Source of the DNA: Synaphobranchus kaupii
Taxonomy: Eukaryota > Chordata > Actinopteri > Anguilliformes > Synaphobranchidae
DNA length: 64,000 nucleotides
NCBI GenBank assembly: GCA_029718625.1
Contig: CM056379.1
Location: 52,473,579 to 52,537,578 of the forward strand
Direction of reading: 5' to 3'
In this document: positions 27,833 to 40,109 of the stretch, in pieces
Numbering within the stretch: position 1 is the first letter of the stretch
Layout: each line of letters starts with the position of its first letter
Notes under the pieces: model-generated
Seen by the model: only the letters and a program-made list of their open reading frames with translations
Databases searched by the model: none
Told to the model about the DNA's origin: nothing
Translations under genes and position numbers: made by a program

Positions 27833-29095
27833 TATATTATGATTGCTCGTTAAGAACAGTAAAACTTGCTCATCAGATTATATTGGATTTTGCTGTAATG
27901 ATATAATTGTTATGCAATTTTGATATTGTCTGACCGAAGTCTGTTGGAGGGAGGAAAGAGCTCCAGGGGTTCACCTGCCAAAGCCATGACAACGTCGCTA
28001 GCTGAGCTAATTTACCAGTGCACACTCACTGACTGACACACTCACTGATGTTTGACAGCAGTCACAGTGTCGCTGACGGCAACATGACCAGAAGACGGAA
28101 AGCCTTTGATGTCGCATTTCGCTTTCTCACTAAAGCGGTTTGAACTATATATATACATATATATAAAATAGAAACGGTATACGGTAAAAATAAATAATTC
28201 GGCGGTGTCATCACCCTCGCTGTTTATTACCGTGATTTACCGTGAATCCGGTTACCGGCACATGCCTAGTAGTAATATATTGAAACCAATTGTAATTGAT
28301 TGACAGCCTTATTATGCAAAAATAATGCATTCTAAGCTTTCCAAAGAGGTAAAAGATGGGTGATTGGGCAGTTGGGAGCGATTGTCAGAGCTGTGCGTGT
28401 CACAGGTGTATTTCAAGACAACACTATCAACAAGCGTCTGCATATCTGTGATTTTGTACATGGAAGCATGTTATACACACCGTGCAGTGACCACCGCTGA
28501 GAAATCTTTTTGGTTGTACAATGGCAAAGCGACAAAAAGATTTTCTGTGTGTGTTTTATGGTGTTGTATTGATGATAGTATAGCTAGCTAGCCACAGAAA
28601 GGCTAGCTCGGTTGTGTTATATTGTTTGTGATGTCACAGAGTTTTACAGTAGTGGTTCAGCGTTAAAGGACCTGTAGTCTGTCATATTCAGGTTTACCAT
28701 AGTTTATACCTAGTTAGCTAGCTACCTATAAATTAAGCTAAACCTGAATAAGGCTCAATGATAAAGTATGGGCGGTGGAAAAAAGTCCCTGTCTGAGGCA
28801 ACTTGGATTTTTATACCATAAGTAATGACAATAGTGGTGAGCTTTCAATCTATTATGGCTGAACTGTAACGTTACTAGGAATGTATACTACATAATAGTA
28901 GAAGCTTCCATGTGTGGCCTAGCCATTCATTATGTTGGGTGCACCAGCGTAGCTAATGGGACATATAGTAATCCATGTGCTGGCATATATTTATATAGGA
29001 GATAGTTGTAGTAATTCATATGAATATATTGCTTCCTCATAGGATGTAATAATGTGCTTCAAATTGACAATAGAGCTATGCTCATGTTTGCGTAG

Positions 29096-29172
29096 GTTTG
29101 GATAAGTTTGGGTAGGTTTGGATAGGTTTTCATAGGCTTTCACCGGTTTGGATAGGTTTGGGTAGGTTTTTG
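29096..29172. repeat. 12-bp tandem array (GGATAGGTTTG type)
   Basis: Six to seven imperfect units alternating GGATAGGTTTG and GGGTAGGTTTG. On the minus strand it would read as repeated Pro-Asn-Leu-Ser-Lys, which I take as a by-product. Confidence 0.85.
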
Positions 29173-30056
29173 GACACCTATATCCATTCCCTGTAATCTT
29201 TTGCAAAAGTTGGAAATTCTCTAATGATATGGATGCAAATATATTTCCAATGAATCACAAGTTTATCTGTTGAAAAAAAATAGAGTATCTCCTTAATTAC
29301 TGTGATGCAAAATTATCCATTTTGGATAGATTTTGGACACCAAGGTACACCATTTCAAATTGCCTCATCGGACTTGAGCAGTAATACAGACCGTTTCATA
29401 TTTTGTACACATGCAGACAAGAAGTTTTTTAACCAGAAAATGCTAAGTTTTACCTTATTCACACCACTGACTCTCAGGGGTTCACTGTAAACTAGAATTG
29501 TGGAACTTCGTTTTTCAATAAGGGTTGTGTATTCACTTCCATAAATTACATGTGAATTATGAAAATAAATTCATTTAAGGGATAATATTAAATGGTACAA
29601 GGGTTTTCTTTAGTTTAAGCCATTATTGATGTTTATGTATAGTCTGGGGCCCTATCTTACACCCGGCACTAAGCGGCGCTAACCCAAACGCAAGTGTCTT
29701 TGCTATCTTACACACGGCGCAGGATTCATTATAGCGCCTAGCGCTCATGTCGTTTAAATACCAAGTGTTCTTGCGACCATTGCAAGTGAACTGGCACTTG
29801 TTATTTTAATGGTGCATATAAGTGTGTCTACATACCCTCTTGTCTGTTACACACAGGGGTGCGCACAAGCATGACTAAAAATATCAAGATTACCATGTGA
29901 AATATTATTATTGTGTAGGCTATATCAAAAAATGCATAATAATAAAAGGGTCCATAGGTCAAAGACCACATACATGTCCCTCAGCAAAGGGGAATGCCGC
30001 ATTAAATTGCTTTCAGCCCACTCCATCAACATCCAGGCAATGTGCGATATTACGTG

Positions 30057-30775
30057 TGTAGTGGGGAGTGTAAGGTTTGGAGACCCAAACGCAACAGATA
30101 ATGATTTCTTAAAGCGTATCTAGAAAGATACGCCACAAAAGCAGAAGCAGCCGCATCAAAACGGAGATAACACAGGATCTGGAGTAAAACTTCCCTAGCA
30201 CAAGGCAAAACAAAGCAACCTCAAAAACGGAGGCGTATCTCGATAAACAGCGAGAATAAATAAAAGAACCTCACGCTCTCAAACGAGGAGTGATAACAGG
30301 AGGTCAGAGGAAAACAAAAGAAACACCCTGTATCAACGGGCGAGAGAATGAAAATGAAACTAGAACCTGTTACCTACAGCTCTAGGTGAGAACGAGCTGA
30401 ACAAAAAGGTAACTGGCAGAGGACTATAAAGGATAAAGAGAAAAAGGAAAGAAAAAGACTAAAAATAAATCTTTATCCTAACTCTAACTGGACTCGCTGC
30501 GTTTCTTATTCGTACGAACCAGAAATGCAGTGACCGAATTTCCTATAACTTACCGACTTCGTTGTCAACATAGCAAAGACAATATCGAAGTGAGGAAATG
30601 CGGAAGTACCGAGGCATTTATAGCCGGCAGGAACGCAACACAGATGCAGGGAATAATTGCCGGGCAAGATACAAAGACTGAAACGGAGGCGGAAAAAATC
30701 CGATAGAGTGCCCCGACGTCGCAAAAAGAAAGAACGAACCACAGAAACAAACGGAGGCTGCCAAAACCCATGACA
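30057..30775 (-). mobile_element. Solo LTR B
   Basis: 719 bp with TG...CA termini (TGTAGTGGGGAGTGTAAGG and CCATGACA) and a perfect 5-bp target duplication ACGTG at 30052-30056 and 30776-30780. It is related to LTR A throughout, including AAAGCGTATCTAGA near the start and CCTATAACTTACCGACTTCG (one or two changes in A). The minus strand carries GGCTATAAATGCC as a TATA-like box. Confidence 0.87.
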
Positions 30776-31172
30776 ACGTGTAAGGTTACATGTATAGACT
30801 ATTCACAATTATCTTGGATCATGCTATGACTTAGCCTATATTTGCCAATAATTCCTGTAATATTCTGGGGGGACAATCTTCTGTTAAGGGACAATGGCTA
30901 TCCATTAAAAACTTTGCTGAGAACACATATCAAGCCTAATGCGCAAATTGTCACTTACACCTAATGCATGAATTGTCATTCAATGAAAAACTTGAGCACT
31001 GCAATAGACGGACATTTGAGTTCTGAAAATGTGCTTCAGATGTCATTACAATACAGCTATCTTCATCTAGGGCTACAGCCTGTAAGTAAATAGAATGGTT
31101 TTGACTGAAAAAAGTTCCAAACCTTGTGCAGTGAATATTGCATTTATTGTTTTTCAAATAGCCTAGGCTACA

Positions 31173-32288
31173 GTTGTTAGGTGTCGGAGGGGGAAGGACC
31201 CAAACGCAGGCAGGAATACGAAAAACCGTGGGATAACAGGCAGGGTCAAAAACCAGGGAGACAGGCAAAGAAACAAAACACAGTCCAAAGAATGGTCAAG
31301 GAACAGGCAGGGGTCGTAACCGGGAAGGCACAGCAAAGGTACAAAAGCGGAATCCAAAAACAGGGCCGCGAGAACACAGGCGGGGTCCAAACCAGGGAGT
31401 CGAAGGAGGAACACAAAGAAAACAAAACAGACTGGATACAAAACAAAACAACAACAGGCAAAGAACTCGGGAAACAAAAACTAGAAAACAGATATACAGA
31501 ATAAACAAACAGCTCAGGCAGAATCTCGGAAAAAACAGGCAACACAGAAGCAAAATATTTAGTACAAGGAACTCGCGAAGAAACACTGAAATGACAAGGT
31601 ATATATACACACCGAGGGAGACAGACATAATGGGAATCAGGTGTGTAGAAGCAGGGAGGGGAGATTGCTCACAGGTGAGAACAGTGAGGGTTAACAGGGA
31701 CCAATAAAACAATGACAGGGGAAACGTAAGACAGGGACTGGAATACACATAGACACAATGATAACAAACGGCCTGGAGTTAGCAGGTAAACAAGTGCACA
31801 GCTCAGAGGGGAGGAACACGAAAGTGGACACATGTACAGAGAATGCGAAATCACAAATAGATACAGGGATAGGATAACGAGGAGGGAAATGACAGCTGCA
31901 GATAGAAACTCAAGATGAATTAGTAATTAGTAATGTTAGTAGTGAACTCTAAAACCCTAATGTTAGTAGGTTAGCTGGTTAGTATTATATACATGTTAGT
32001 TGGTTAGCAGGTTAGTATTAAATCTAATCTAACAGTTAGTATGATTAGTACATTAGTATTATATACAAATATAAATAAAGCCAGAAGGAAGAAAACGAGA
32101 TATGAAATACAGAGGAAACCCGAATGTTCCCAAAATCACCCGAATAGTGCAATGACAAAGACAGGGAGTGGAATCTCAGAAAACATGGAACGCAGACTGA
32201 CAATCGCGAGGGAAAAGAAATCAGGAAAATAATAACAAATAAAGAATAAACAGACAGAATTACAGGATCCTAAGAACAGTCCCCAGGA
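31173..32288 (-). mobile_element. LTR-like insertion D
   Basis: Comparison with copies 1 and 2 shows about 1.1 kb of extra DNA between GGCTACAG and CTGTGCATAAGG. It begins TGTTAGGTGTCGGAGGGGG and ends near CAGGACCCA, giving TG...CA ends, and has GTGTATATATACC as a TATA-like word on the minus strand. No clean target duplication was found and some target bases (around CGGAT) are missing, so an LTR identity is tentative. It has an internal GTTAGTA-rich array at 31920-32070. No retroviral genes are visible. Confidence 0.5.
31920..32070. repeat. GTTAGTA-rich short tandem repeats
   Basis: Irregular copies of GTTAGT, GGTTAGC and TAGTATTATATACA within insertion D. Confidence 0.75.
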
Positions 32289-33007
32289 CCCATCTGCTGT
32301 GCATAAGGTTTTTTCGATAGGCTACGGTTAAAAAACAGATATTAATTAAAATTTCACCATGTTAACTGAATTTTAACCTTATACTTCGTCCTTCATATTT
32401 TTTAAATTACAGTGACCAGGTTTCCATACTCTCAGCTTATTAAAACCCCGCTGATTTCACCTGTTATTCCATAACTGAACAGGACAATTTTAAAGAGAAC
32501 TAAGAGTCTAATTAGAAACGAAAACAAATTTGCAGCACATTACAGAATTAATTCACAATTAATTTTAATGCTATTTCTCTGCATGTGCGCTTTAACTTCA
32601 TGCAGGAGCAGGTCTGTTTCCCCTGCTGTAAATCACACTTTTCAGTCTTCCTGGGAAAGTGGACTTGGTTTAAAGCACTATGCTACTAGCAAAACAGGTT
32701 GGTCACATTTCCATAAGCAGGACATTATAAAACAAGGGACAATATGCGTGAGCCTATGGGTTCCCATCAGATTTAGTGTATTTAGTGTCCTCATTAAGGC
32801 AAAATAACGGTATTTATGTTATTAATCAATATTACAATGCACATAATGAACTTCGGATGAAGCTTTAACTTTGAAAACTCCATGAGAACAGCCTCATGGA
32901 ATTGATGTTTGACAATGCGTCATTGTATAATCAAACAAAATTAGTTAAACAAGCAGGCTAATTTGGCGTTGTCTAAGGTGAGACTGAAGCCATATTCTAG
33001 TAGCTTA

Positions 33008-33851
33008 GGGCTGTTTCACACCTGCCTTGTTTGGTTCGATTGAATCGAACTCTGGTTCGTTTTCCCCCTTGCTGCAGTTCGTTTGGGCAGGTGTGAACAC
33101 AGCAATCGTACTCGGGTGCGCACCAAAAGTGGACCAAACAAGCGGACCGAGATCTGGTTGAAGAGGTGGTCTCTGTACGCTTCCAAACAAACTCTGGTGC
33201 GGTTCGATTGTGGTGAGAACGTGATCCGACCCAGCTGCAGCAAGCACTGCGCATTTTTGGACTAAACGAGCTCCCGTAGCCAGCTACGCTGCGCATTATG
33301 GGATGAGGAAGACGAGCATTTTCCCGTTCGCAACAACAACAACATGCGAGCATGACGAATCCGAGTAATCAGGACATTATTTTCAAGCCGCAGCCGTGCC
33401 TCATTTTCAAACTGTATCGTTTGCCTAAAGTTTTAAATGCAAACGATGTAATAACCAATGACCAATGCCAAAATCAACCCGCGCAGTTGTCTCTCCATTG
33501 TGAAATCACAGCGAAATTACTTGTGGTGCGTTGTCTGCTCTTCTACTTCCCGGAGTTTCTTTCAAGTTTTCCCGCATGGAAATTCTGACCAATTGGAGAG
33601 CAGTTCAGGAACTACGTTATTGCTCCCGCTCCAGGCACATCTGACCAATGAGTGAAATTAATGTTCTCAAGTGGCTTGTGCGGCTGCATTTTGGTTCGCT
33701 TCACCAACTCATCAACTGATTCGGACCAGAGCAAACAAATAGGTGTGAAAGGGAACCGAACCAGCTGAAAAACGAAACAATGTATCATTCTCGCATCTGG
33801 TGCGAACCAAGGAAGTGGACTAGAAGCGGACTATCAGGTGTGAAACGGCCC
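33008..33851. mobile_element. Harbinger-type MITE with TTA target duplication
   Basis: 844 bp with ends GGGCTGTTTCACACCTG and the inverse CAGGTGTGAAACGGCCC. Flanking TTA is at 33005-33007 and 33852-33854. The empty site is directly visible in copy 1 near 17465 (TAGCTTATTCTCAGCTG). The TTA duplication and GGG...CCC ends are classic for PIF/Harbinger elements. No intact transposase frame is present; the several 60-120 codon frames inside overlap on both strands and look incidental. Confidence 0.88.
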
Positions 33852-34489
33852 TTATTCTCAGCTGTTGCAGGTGCTTTTAACAAAATTTAACCAAATATAT
33901 TTTCTAAAATAACAGCACTGTCAGGAATTACCGGGAACGGTGGTAGACCCTAATGTTAAAGATTATTATTGTGTATATAAAAACGCTTCATAATGGTTAG
34001 TCCGAATAATATTGATCATACCATTGATCCATATCGCCTATTCCTTGCTCGCACTACACACGTGCGAGCATGTCTGTTTCGCCATCATATAAGCAATCTG
34101 CCAAGGTGGAAAAGCAGGCTTTTAAAGGGAATGGGATATGACATTTTGATTGGTTTATTGCATGTTACGCCCAAGACACACCTATAATTAATGAAGAGAC
34201 TAAGTTCAGCCCAGCATTAGCATGTTGCGCCGTGCTTAGCGCTCAAAAAACTTGCCGTCTAACTAGCAAAAGTGGACTTGGACACGTCCTAAATGCACTT
34301 TATGCCATGCGTTTAGACAAAGCGCTAAGATCATCAAGATAGAGCCCCTGGAGTTATAAAGCTTTAAATAGAAAATGTACAAAATTAAGCCTCTGCAAAA
34401 GGGTTTAACGCTGTTGGCTGCATAATGCTACCACGAATGCCAGACGTCTCCCACGTATTAGGCTACGGCTTATTTTTATATTCAGCGGT

Positions 34490-34700
34490 CAGAGGTATCG
34501 CACATGTAGCATGTCTGCTATATGCGCTGCGATTCTCTCCGAGCTCCTCCCACCCGGGGGCAGCTTCCAATTGCCACTCCCACAGGGCATCGGCCATGCT
34601 CGGATCTGGCAGGACCGGGGCGCGAACCCCAATCCTCGGAGTACAACTGCACCGCCGCTTTTACTGCTGTACCACCACAAGGCCCCACCAGAGCACATTT
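34490..34700 (-). mobile_element. tRNA-derived SINE-like sequence
   Basis: On the minus strand from about 34690, a tRNA-like head contains TGGTGGTACAGCAG in the A-box position and GGGGTTCGCGCCCC as a B box. It is followed by a GC-rich body (GATCCGAGCATGGCCGATGC and CAATTGGAAGCTGCC). The layout is that of a tRNA-derived SINE; the family is not named. Target duplications were not found. Confidence 0.55.
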
Positions 34701-35460
34701 AAGCTAGATTGTGGTAAGCAGATGTGTACATAAATGTATTTTAATCAATGGAAAAAGTATATGTCATTATTTTATGTACAGGTAGCCAACATGAATAAGT
34801 TAGGCTTCAATAATGGCGGTAAAAAATAACACATTTCTTTGCCAACACCTTATTAACATAATTTGCAGCATATTTCATACTCAGGGAAATGTTATTTATT
34901 TGCCTACTATATGTAATGGACATTTCCACAGTGACTGGAGGTTTTTTAGGGGCAGTCTTGCCAATTATGGCAATTTGGGTGCATTTATTATGTCACTCAT
35001 GATGTAGTGTGATTCCTCAACATACACTCGTATTGCCCATTCAATACATTAGGCGGGGCGGCCCTATTTTAGCCATCTTTTGTAACATAACGTTAAACAT
35101 TAAACAGATTATTTATCCTCTCTTCTCGCGTCCTTTTTCATTATTGTCTTGTTTTCTTTGATGTCTCTGATATTTTGAAGCACTCGTACTGATGAAGCCA
35201 AATGACATTTATGATGCCATTTTCAATTTGCATAATACAATTGTGACTGTTGGATGCTCTGCCACTTGTGCAGGCAACACAAGCAGGCAGTGAAGAGAGG
35301 CAGAGCAGAAAAGAGTTTTATTGAGGTGCCTACTAACTCTGTATACTGTACAACACAGTGGAAAAATAAAACATAGGGAAATTGGAGTGACATTACACAG
35401 GTTTGCGTGTAGGCAAAATCCATCTTGGGGGGTAAATAAAATAAAATGCAAATGGCCGAC

Positions 35461-35735
35461 CCCCCCCCCCCCCAGTGTCTGCGATGAAGTCCACACACCA
35501 CAACACCCCCCCGCCCTCCCCAGTCCACGATCGTTCCAGCGCACACACACCCGGCCGACACCAAACCCCGCCCCCCCCCCCAACTCCCACCCCCCCCCCA
35601 ACTCCCACCCCCCCCCCCAACTCACCCCCCCCCCCCGCCCCAACTCGCCCCCCACCCCCCAACTCGCCACCCCCCCCAACTCGCCCCCCCCCCCCCCCCC
35701 CAACTCGCCCCCCCGCCCCCCAACTCGCCCCAACA
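35461..35735. repeat. C-rich minisatellite (poly-C with AACTCGCC units)
   Basis: Long C runs separated by CAACTCCCAC or CAACTCGCC spacers. The G-rich minus strand is strongly G-quadruplex-prone. All long proline- or glycine-rich frames here on both strands are products of this composition. Run lengths are likely inexact. Confidence 0.92.
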
Positions 35736-37668
35736 AGCCTGGGGGAATCACTGCACTCAATGGACAAATACTTGCTTTCCTCACGTTTCTTGAATCGGAA
35801 ATGCTTAGGCATATTAGGCATAGGCAAACAAACTGATGATTCATATGATTCATTGTTGGACCCGTGTGTCCAAAGAATACATTTCATGAACAGCTGGCAC
35901 AGAGACACTACAGGTACCTGACTGACCAGAGGAGTCACTCGTCAATGATGCAGAAGAAAGTGAACTGAAACCCTCCCTCCTGGATGATGCTACAGTGTAC
36001 AATGTAACTCCCTGCGGGGCGGCTGGCTACTGTCAGCACTGGCATAGTCAGGACTCAGGACTCAATACCAGACCGTGGGGGCATGCCAATAAAAAAACAA
36101 TACCTTACTGAACTGTAAATTGCGTGTCACTGTTAACATCATCTGTCTCAGATCTAACGTAGCTGGTCACATCTAATTGTTTCTACTGCTAACACTCAAG
36201 GTGATTTCTCTTCCGTTATCAAAGAACCCTTGTGCTTCCTCTCAAGTAACATCCATTTTGATGAGATGTGCTTTGGGAAATGCTCCTTGACATTTCTTTC
36301 ATTGAGTGCGATATCAACTTAAATACGATTGATTTGAGTCATGCGAAATTTGATTGATTGAATCAGGACAGGGAGCCAGACAGATGAGAAGAGAGATAAG
36401 AGGAGAGAGGAGAGCAGGCAGAAGATAAGACAGAAAAGGGAGAAAATCACAGGGGGAGAAAATGAGGAGAGAGAGTATTGAAGATAAAGTGAACGCGAGC
36501 ACCTGTTCCACCGTGCTGTTGTGACTACACTAGCAGGATGTATGTATCTCTGTGGGGACCTTGACTGTGTTGCTGAATAGTGCTGGCATTCCATCTGATC
36601 ACCAAGAGCTTCCCCTGCCCCAGAAGCCTTGAACGCTACATCTATGTCACCTGCACTAGATATCCTTACTGAGTACTATGAGTTTTTAACCCAGCACAGA
36701 TAGCTCCCTCCCTCTCCACAAATGTTAGATCACCAGTGACCTGACTGTTTGGACTGTTCAGTGAATGCAACGCACTGTTTGAAGTGTTCCCTGTTATAAC
36801 ACAACATGCACTCAACTGGCATGAGTCCAGAGTGTTGTGCTGTAGGCCACAACAGCCATGGATTGGACAGCAGCGCACAGTCCTTCCTGAACCAGGGGTG
36901 GTAACAGCATCTGTTGGCCCCTAATGATTTTTCCACTGGTAGGGCGACCATACCGCCTCCCATCTGCTTAGTGTGTCAATAAGGGACTCTCAGCAGCATC
37001 ATATTCAGCTTCACTGTCTATAGAGGGTGGGGCTTACTGTGGCGCCCACAGCTTACATCCATGCATCCATCCATATCCAACAGATATTAGTCACCATGAA
37101 GTACAGATGCACTTCATCCATGCAAACAAAACACTCCAAACACGAAAAAATATATAGGCCAGTTATACACGCAAAAATGATGCAGTGGATCTAGGTCACT
37201 ACGCCAATACATTGGTTTTTTTTTTATTTGGATGATACAGTTGACCTCTCTCAAAAAGAAAACACGAACAAAAAAGCATCACGGCATGTGTGAGACTTCA
37301 GAAAGTATACCGTCTCGTTCCCCGTCTAGTGTGCTTCTGTCATGCACATTTCCAGTTGCTCTTTGTGAAATTCTGTAAACACTCAAAGATTTAGTTTACA
37401 TACACAAACACTTTGCATAAGAGAACACCAGATGTGTGATATCCACAGATATTACACAACACTCACTACCATGTTGCAGGGGAGTCATTGACCTCATGCA
37501 AATGACCTGATCCACTTTGCAGACTTAAAGCCAAACTTGACACATTCCATTTTCAGATTAAAACTTTATGGACATCATCATTAATTCAACTACTGCAACA
37601 ACTGAGACCAGTGAACACAGAATTACATAAGAGAAAGGCCGACATGATCAGCGTCTGAGGGGTCCTAC

Positions 37669-37862
37669 CTGTGTCACCTTCTCCGTAACGTTCTGTGTTC
37701 GGTCCTTCACCTTGCAGGGCGCGATGATCTCGATCTCGGTGGGTGAGGGCGGGCGCAGGCGGTCAGACCCAAACGTGAGCGTGATCTGTGGGATCCGACT
37801 GATGGTACGGTACTTCATCAGGTCCGAGTCAGAGGTGGAGTTCGGCAGGTTGTGCTTCAGGT
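37669..37862 (-). CDS. kcnh6: ERG-type K+ channel (KCNH6-like), exon 6: pre-S1 linker
   Basis: This 194-bp exon encodes the segment just before the membrane domain. Landmarks are [20 protein letters not shown] and TEIEIIAP followed by [23 protein letters not shown] with [11 protein letters not shown] matches human KCNH6 almost exactly, whereas KCNH2 has DREIIAPKIKERTHNVTEK. This exon gives the strongest paralogue signal in the window. The acceptor TAG is at 37863-37865 with a weak, G-rich polypyrimidine stretch; the donor GTAGGA leaves in phase 0 at 37668. The exon enters in phase 1 with two bases completing a codon begun in exon 5. The large palindromic element 38427-42948 ends about 0.6 kb upstream of the acceptor. 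Confidence 0.92.
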
Positions 37863-38529
37863 CTACGGCCAAACCCACCCAATTAGTCAGAGAGGGATTC
37901 AGGGGAGAGCTGCAAAGCCTTGCTTTAGATTCTACTGATAATCCAATTGTGATAATTGTGTGTGTGCTTCATTAATTATTTTGTATTCAACCAATAATTG
38001 GCCACAGTTGTAAGAAGAGAATAAGAAAATAAGTGAGAATAAGTGAGAATAATCTCTGAATTCCCTGGTGCATTTTTCAGTCCAGATGAAGATTTGAAAT
38101 CAAACACAATAAAGAATCCGCTAAAAATAACCTCACACATACAATTATTAGCATTCTTTGTCTGAATTACCATTGAAACAAAAGACAACTTTGCTGTTTT
38201 AAATTGCTCAATCCAATTTCATCATTAGAAATGAATTTTTATTGATTCTTGTTGATTTTGTCCTTGTTGTAACTTGTAAGTCAAATACAAATGTTTCAGA
38301 ACTACTAATTTAAATTCATTTCAAACTTCACAGGTAGTCATCAATGCCGTGGTTACTAAGCCATTGCCTGCTCCATCTCTGTTTTCACTCTCTCTCACTC
38401 TCTCTTACTGCAGTCTGACTGTTGCCTATGGAGCTCAATAACTGACAAAAGTATTTGAATTTAGTATATTTGAATTATATACGTGTGACTTTTCATAAAC
38501 TTGAATTTTTTTGTGCTGTATTTCATAAA

Positions 38530-38905
38530 TTTGCATTTAAACAAAGATTGAAATTCAGATTTTAAAAATTCAGATCCATAAATACAAATCTCTCTTATTC
38601 AAATTTCTGAAATTCAGATTTTAAAAATTCAGATCCATAAATACAAATCTCTGATTCAAATTTCTGAAATTCAGATTTTAAAAATTCAGATCCATAAATT
38701 CTGAAATTCAGGTTTTAAAAATTCAGATCCATAAATACAAATCTCTCGGATTCAAATTTCTGAAATTCTGATTTTAAAAATTCAGATCCATAAATACAAA
38801 TCTCTGATTCACATTTCTGAAATTCAGGTTTTTAAAAATTCAGATCCATAAATACAAAGCTCTCTAATTCAAAGTTCTAAAATTCAGATTGAAATTCAGA
38901 TTTTA
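38530..38905. repeat. Left tandem array of the palindromic element
   Basis: About six imperfect units of 55-62 bp built on TTCTGAAATTCAGATTTTAA and AATTCAGATCCATAAATAC. Confidence 0.88.
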
Positions 38906-40109
38906 TGGGCCAAAGGTGAAGCATCCGGGCTTCCCAGGAAAAGTAGAAGCGTTCGGAACTGTCGAACTCGCATTTAGCCAATCACAGAGCTGCTAGACTT
39001 CAGCTAGCGGCGGCAAGTGCAGCAACGCTGTTATTCACGCCGTGGTGCAGATGACGAGCCGTAACGTTAACGAGGTAATTATATATATAGCCTACGTTAG
39101 TTATATACAGGGTTGATAAACACTCAAAGCGCTGTATTGCTACTAGTGTGATATATTTTGCGTTAGCTAAAGATCGGATGTAGCTACCTGCCTGCGGAAA
39201 ACATTTTACAATTCGACCACTGTAGCTAACCATTGACAGCAAGCAAACATAGCCTAAGGCTGGCGTAGGTAGAGAACATTAGCTAACGCAAAATAGTCAC
39301 ACTAGTAGAATACAGCGTTTTGAGTGTTTATCAACCCTGTATATAGCTAACTAACCTGGTCCGTGTAACGTTTTTCAATTTGATTACCTGATGCATATAG
39401 GCTATCTCAAATTGATTCGCCAAGGTAACTCATGTGCCTGGCTTAGCAACCCACTGGATTTGCAACTGACTTGGCTGGTCACTGGCATTCCTAGGCTGGT
39501 CACTCATGTACAAACACAATAAAAAACAAACACCAACCAACTCACAAAACATTTGTCTAAAAATGGCAAATGTAATCATAGTAAATAAACCATAGGCTAT
39601 GCGAGTAATTGTGCAGATGTCAGTCAACAGCAACACTAACAGCATCAGTGTTTAGCCCAAATGTATCGAGGTTGCCTACAGCAGTAGATGAATTGGATAA
39701 ATCTGAAAGCTCATCCAATTACACAATGTCTAAAAGGCTACTGCCTACATTCTCAGCACTGAATAGTAGGATTGTTCCTGTCCAAAAGTTAAATAGCTCT
39801 GCCCCATGTTGGATTCCGACCGAGATCGCACGGGAATTCCACTGGGCTACCTATATATCATAAAGTTTAATGCTCGATCGGTTTTGCTTCATCATTCAAA
39901 TATTTAAACAGATTTTTAACGTGGCAATAAAACCAGTGGACTGTAATTAATCAATTAGGAGCTATGGTTTTTATTTTTAATGGGGTAAAATGACATGTAG
40001 GTAGGCTAAATATTTTACTTTGACAAGCCAGTTGTGGATCTCTTATCCACGGTGGCCCCCTAGTGGTAGTCGTCGACATCCCAATTACAGTAGGCCTATT
40101 CATATTTCT

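Larger units (their letters stand above)
29647..34347 (+). mobile_element. GGGCCCTATCTT element, copy 3, with three nested insertions
   Basis: The outer ends are GGGCCCTATCTT at 29647 and AAGATAGAGCCC at 34347, flanked by CTG at 29644-29646 and 34348-34350. It is collinear with copy 1 but is 4.7 kb long because it contains LTR B (30057-30775), an LTR-like segment (31173-32288) and a TTA-flanked MITE (33008-33851). Without these it is roughly 2 kb, like the other copies. The empty sites can be read in copies 1 and 2. No coding capacity is recognised. Confidence 0.87.
5074..37668 (-). other. 32.6 kb intron between exons 6 and 7
   Basis: The intron contains no recognisable channel exon. Most identifiable mobile elements of the window lie here and are listed separately. 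Stretches in which I recognise nothing beyond simple repeats are about 5100-6000, 7300-14050, 19140-22270, 27840-29640 (apart from a short tandem array) and 34700-37660. The 10000-11000 part is comparatively GC-rich but has no domain I can name. Confidence 0.75.

Noticed and set aside
31163..31748. Overlapping minus-strand frames of 99-150 codons rich in Leu, Phe and Cys
   Set aside because: They lie in LTR-like insertion D, overlap in several frames and are explained by its A-rich, purine-biased plus strand.
33008..33851. Several 60-118 codon frames in the TTA-flanked MITE
   Set aside because: They occupy both strands and different frames of a short non-autonomous element and lack transposase motifs.
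35209..35938. Open frames of 148-214 codons on both strands with Pro- or Gly-rich protein
   Set aside because: They are created by the poly-C minisatellite, which has few stop codons in any frame; no domain or splice support.
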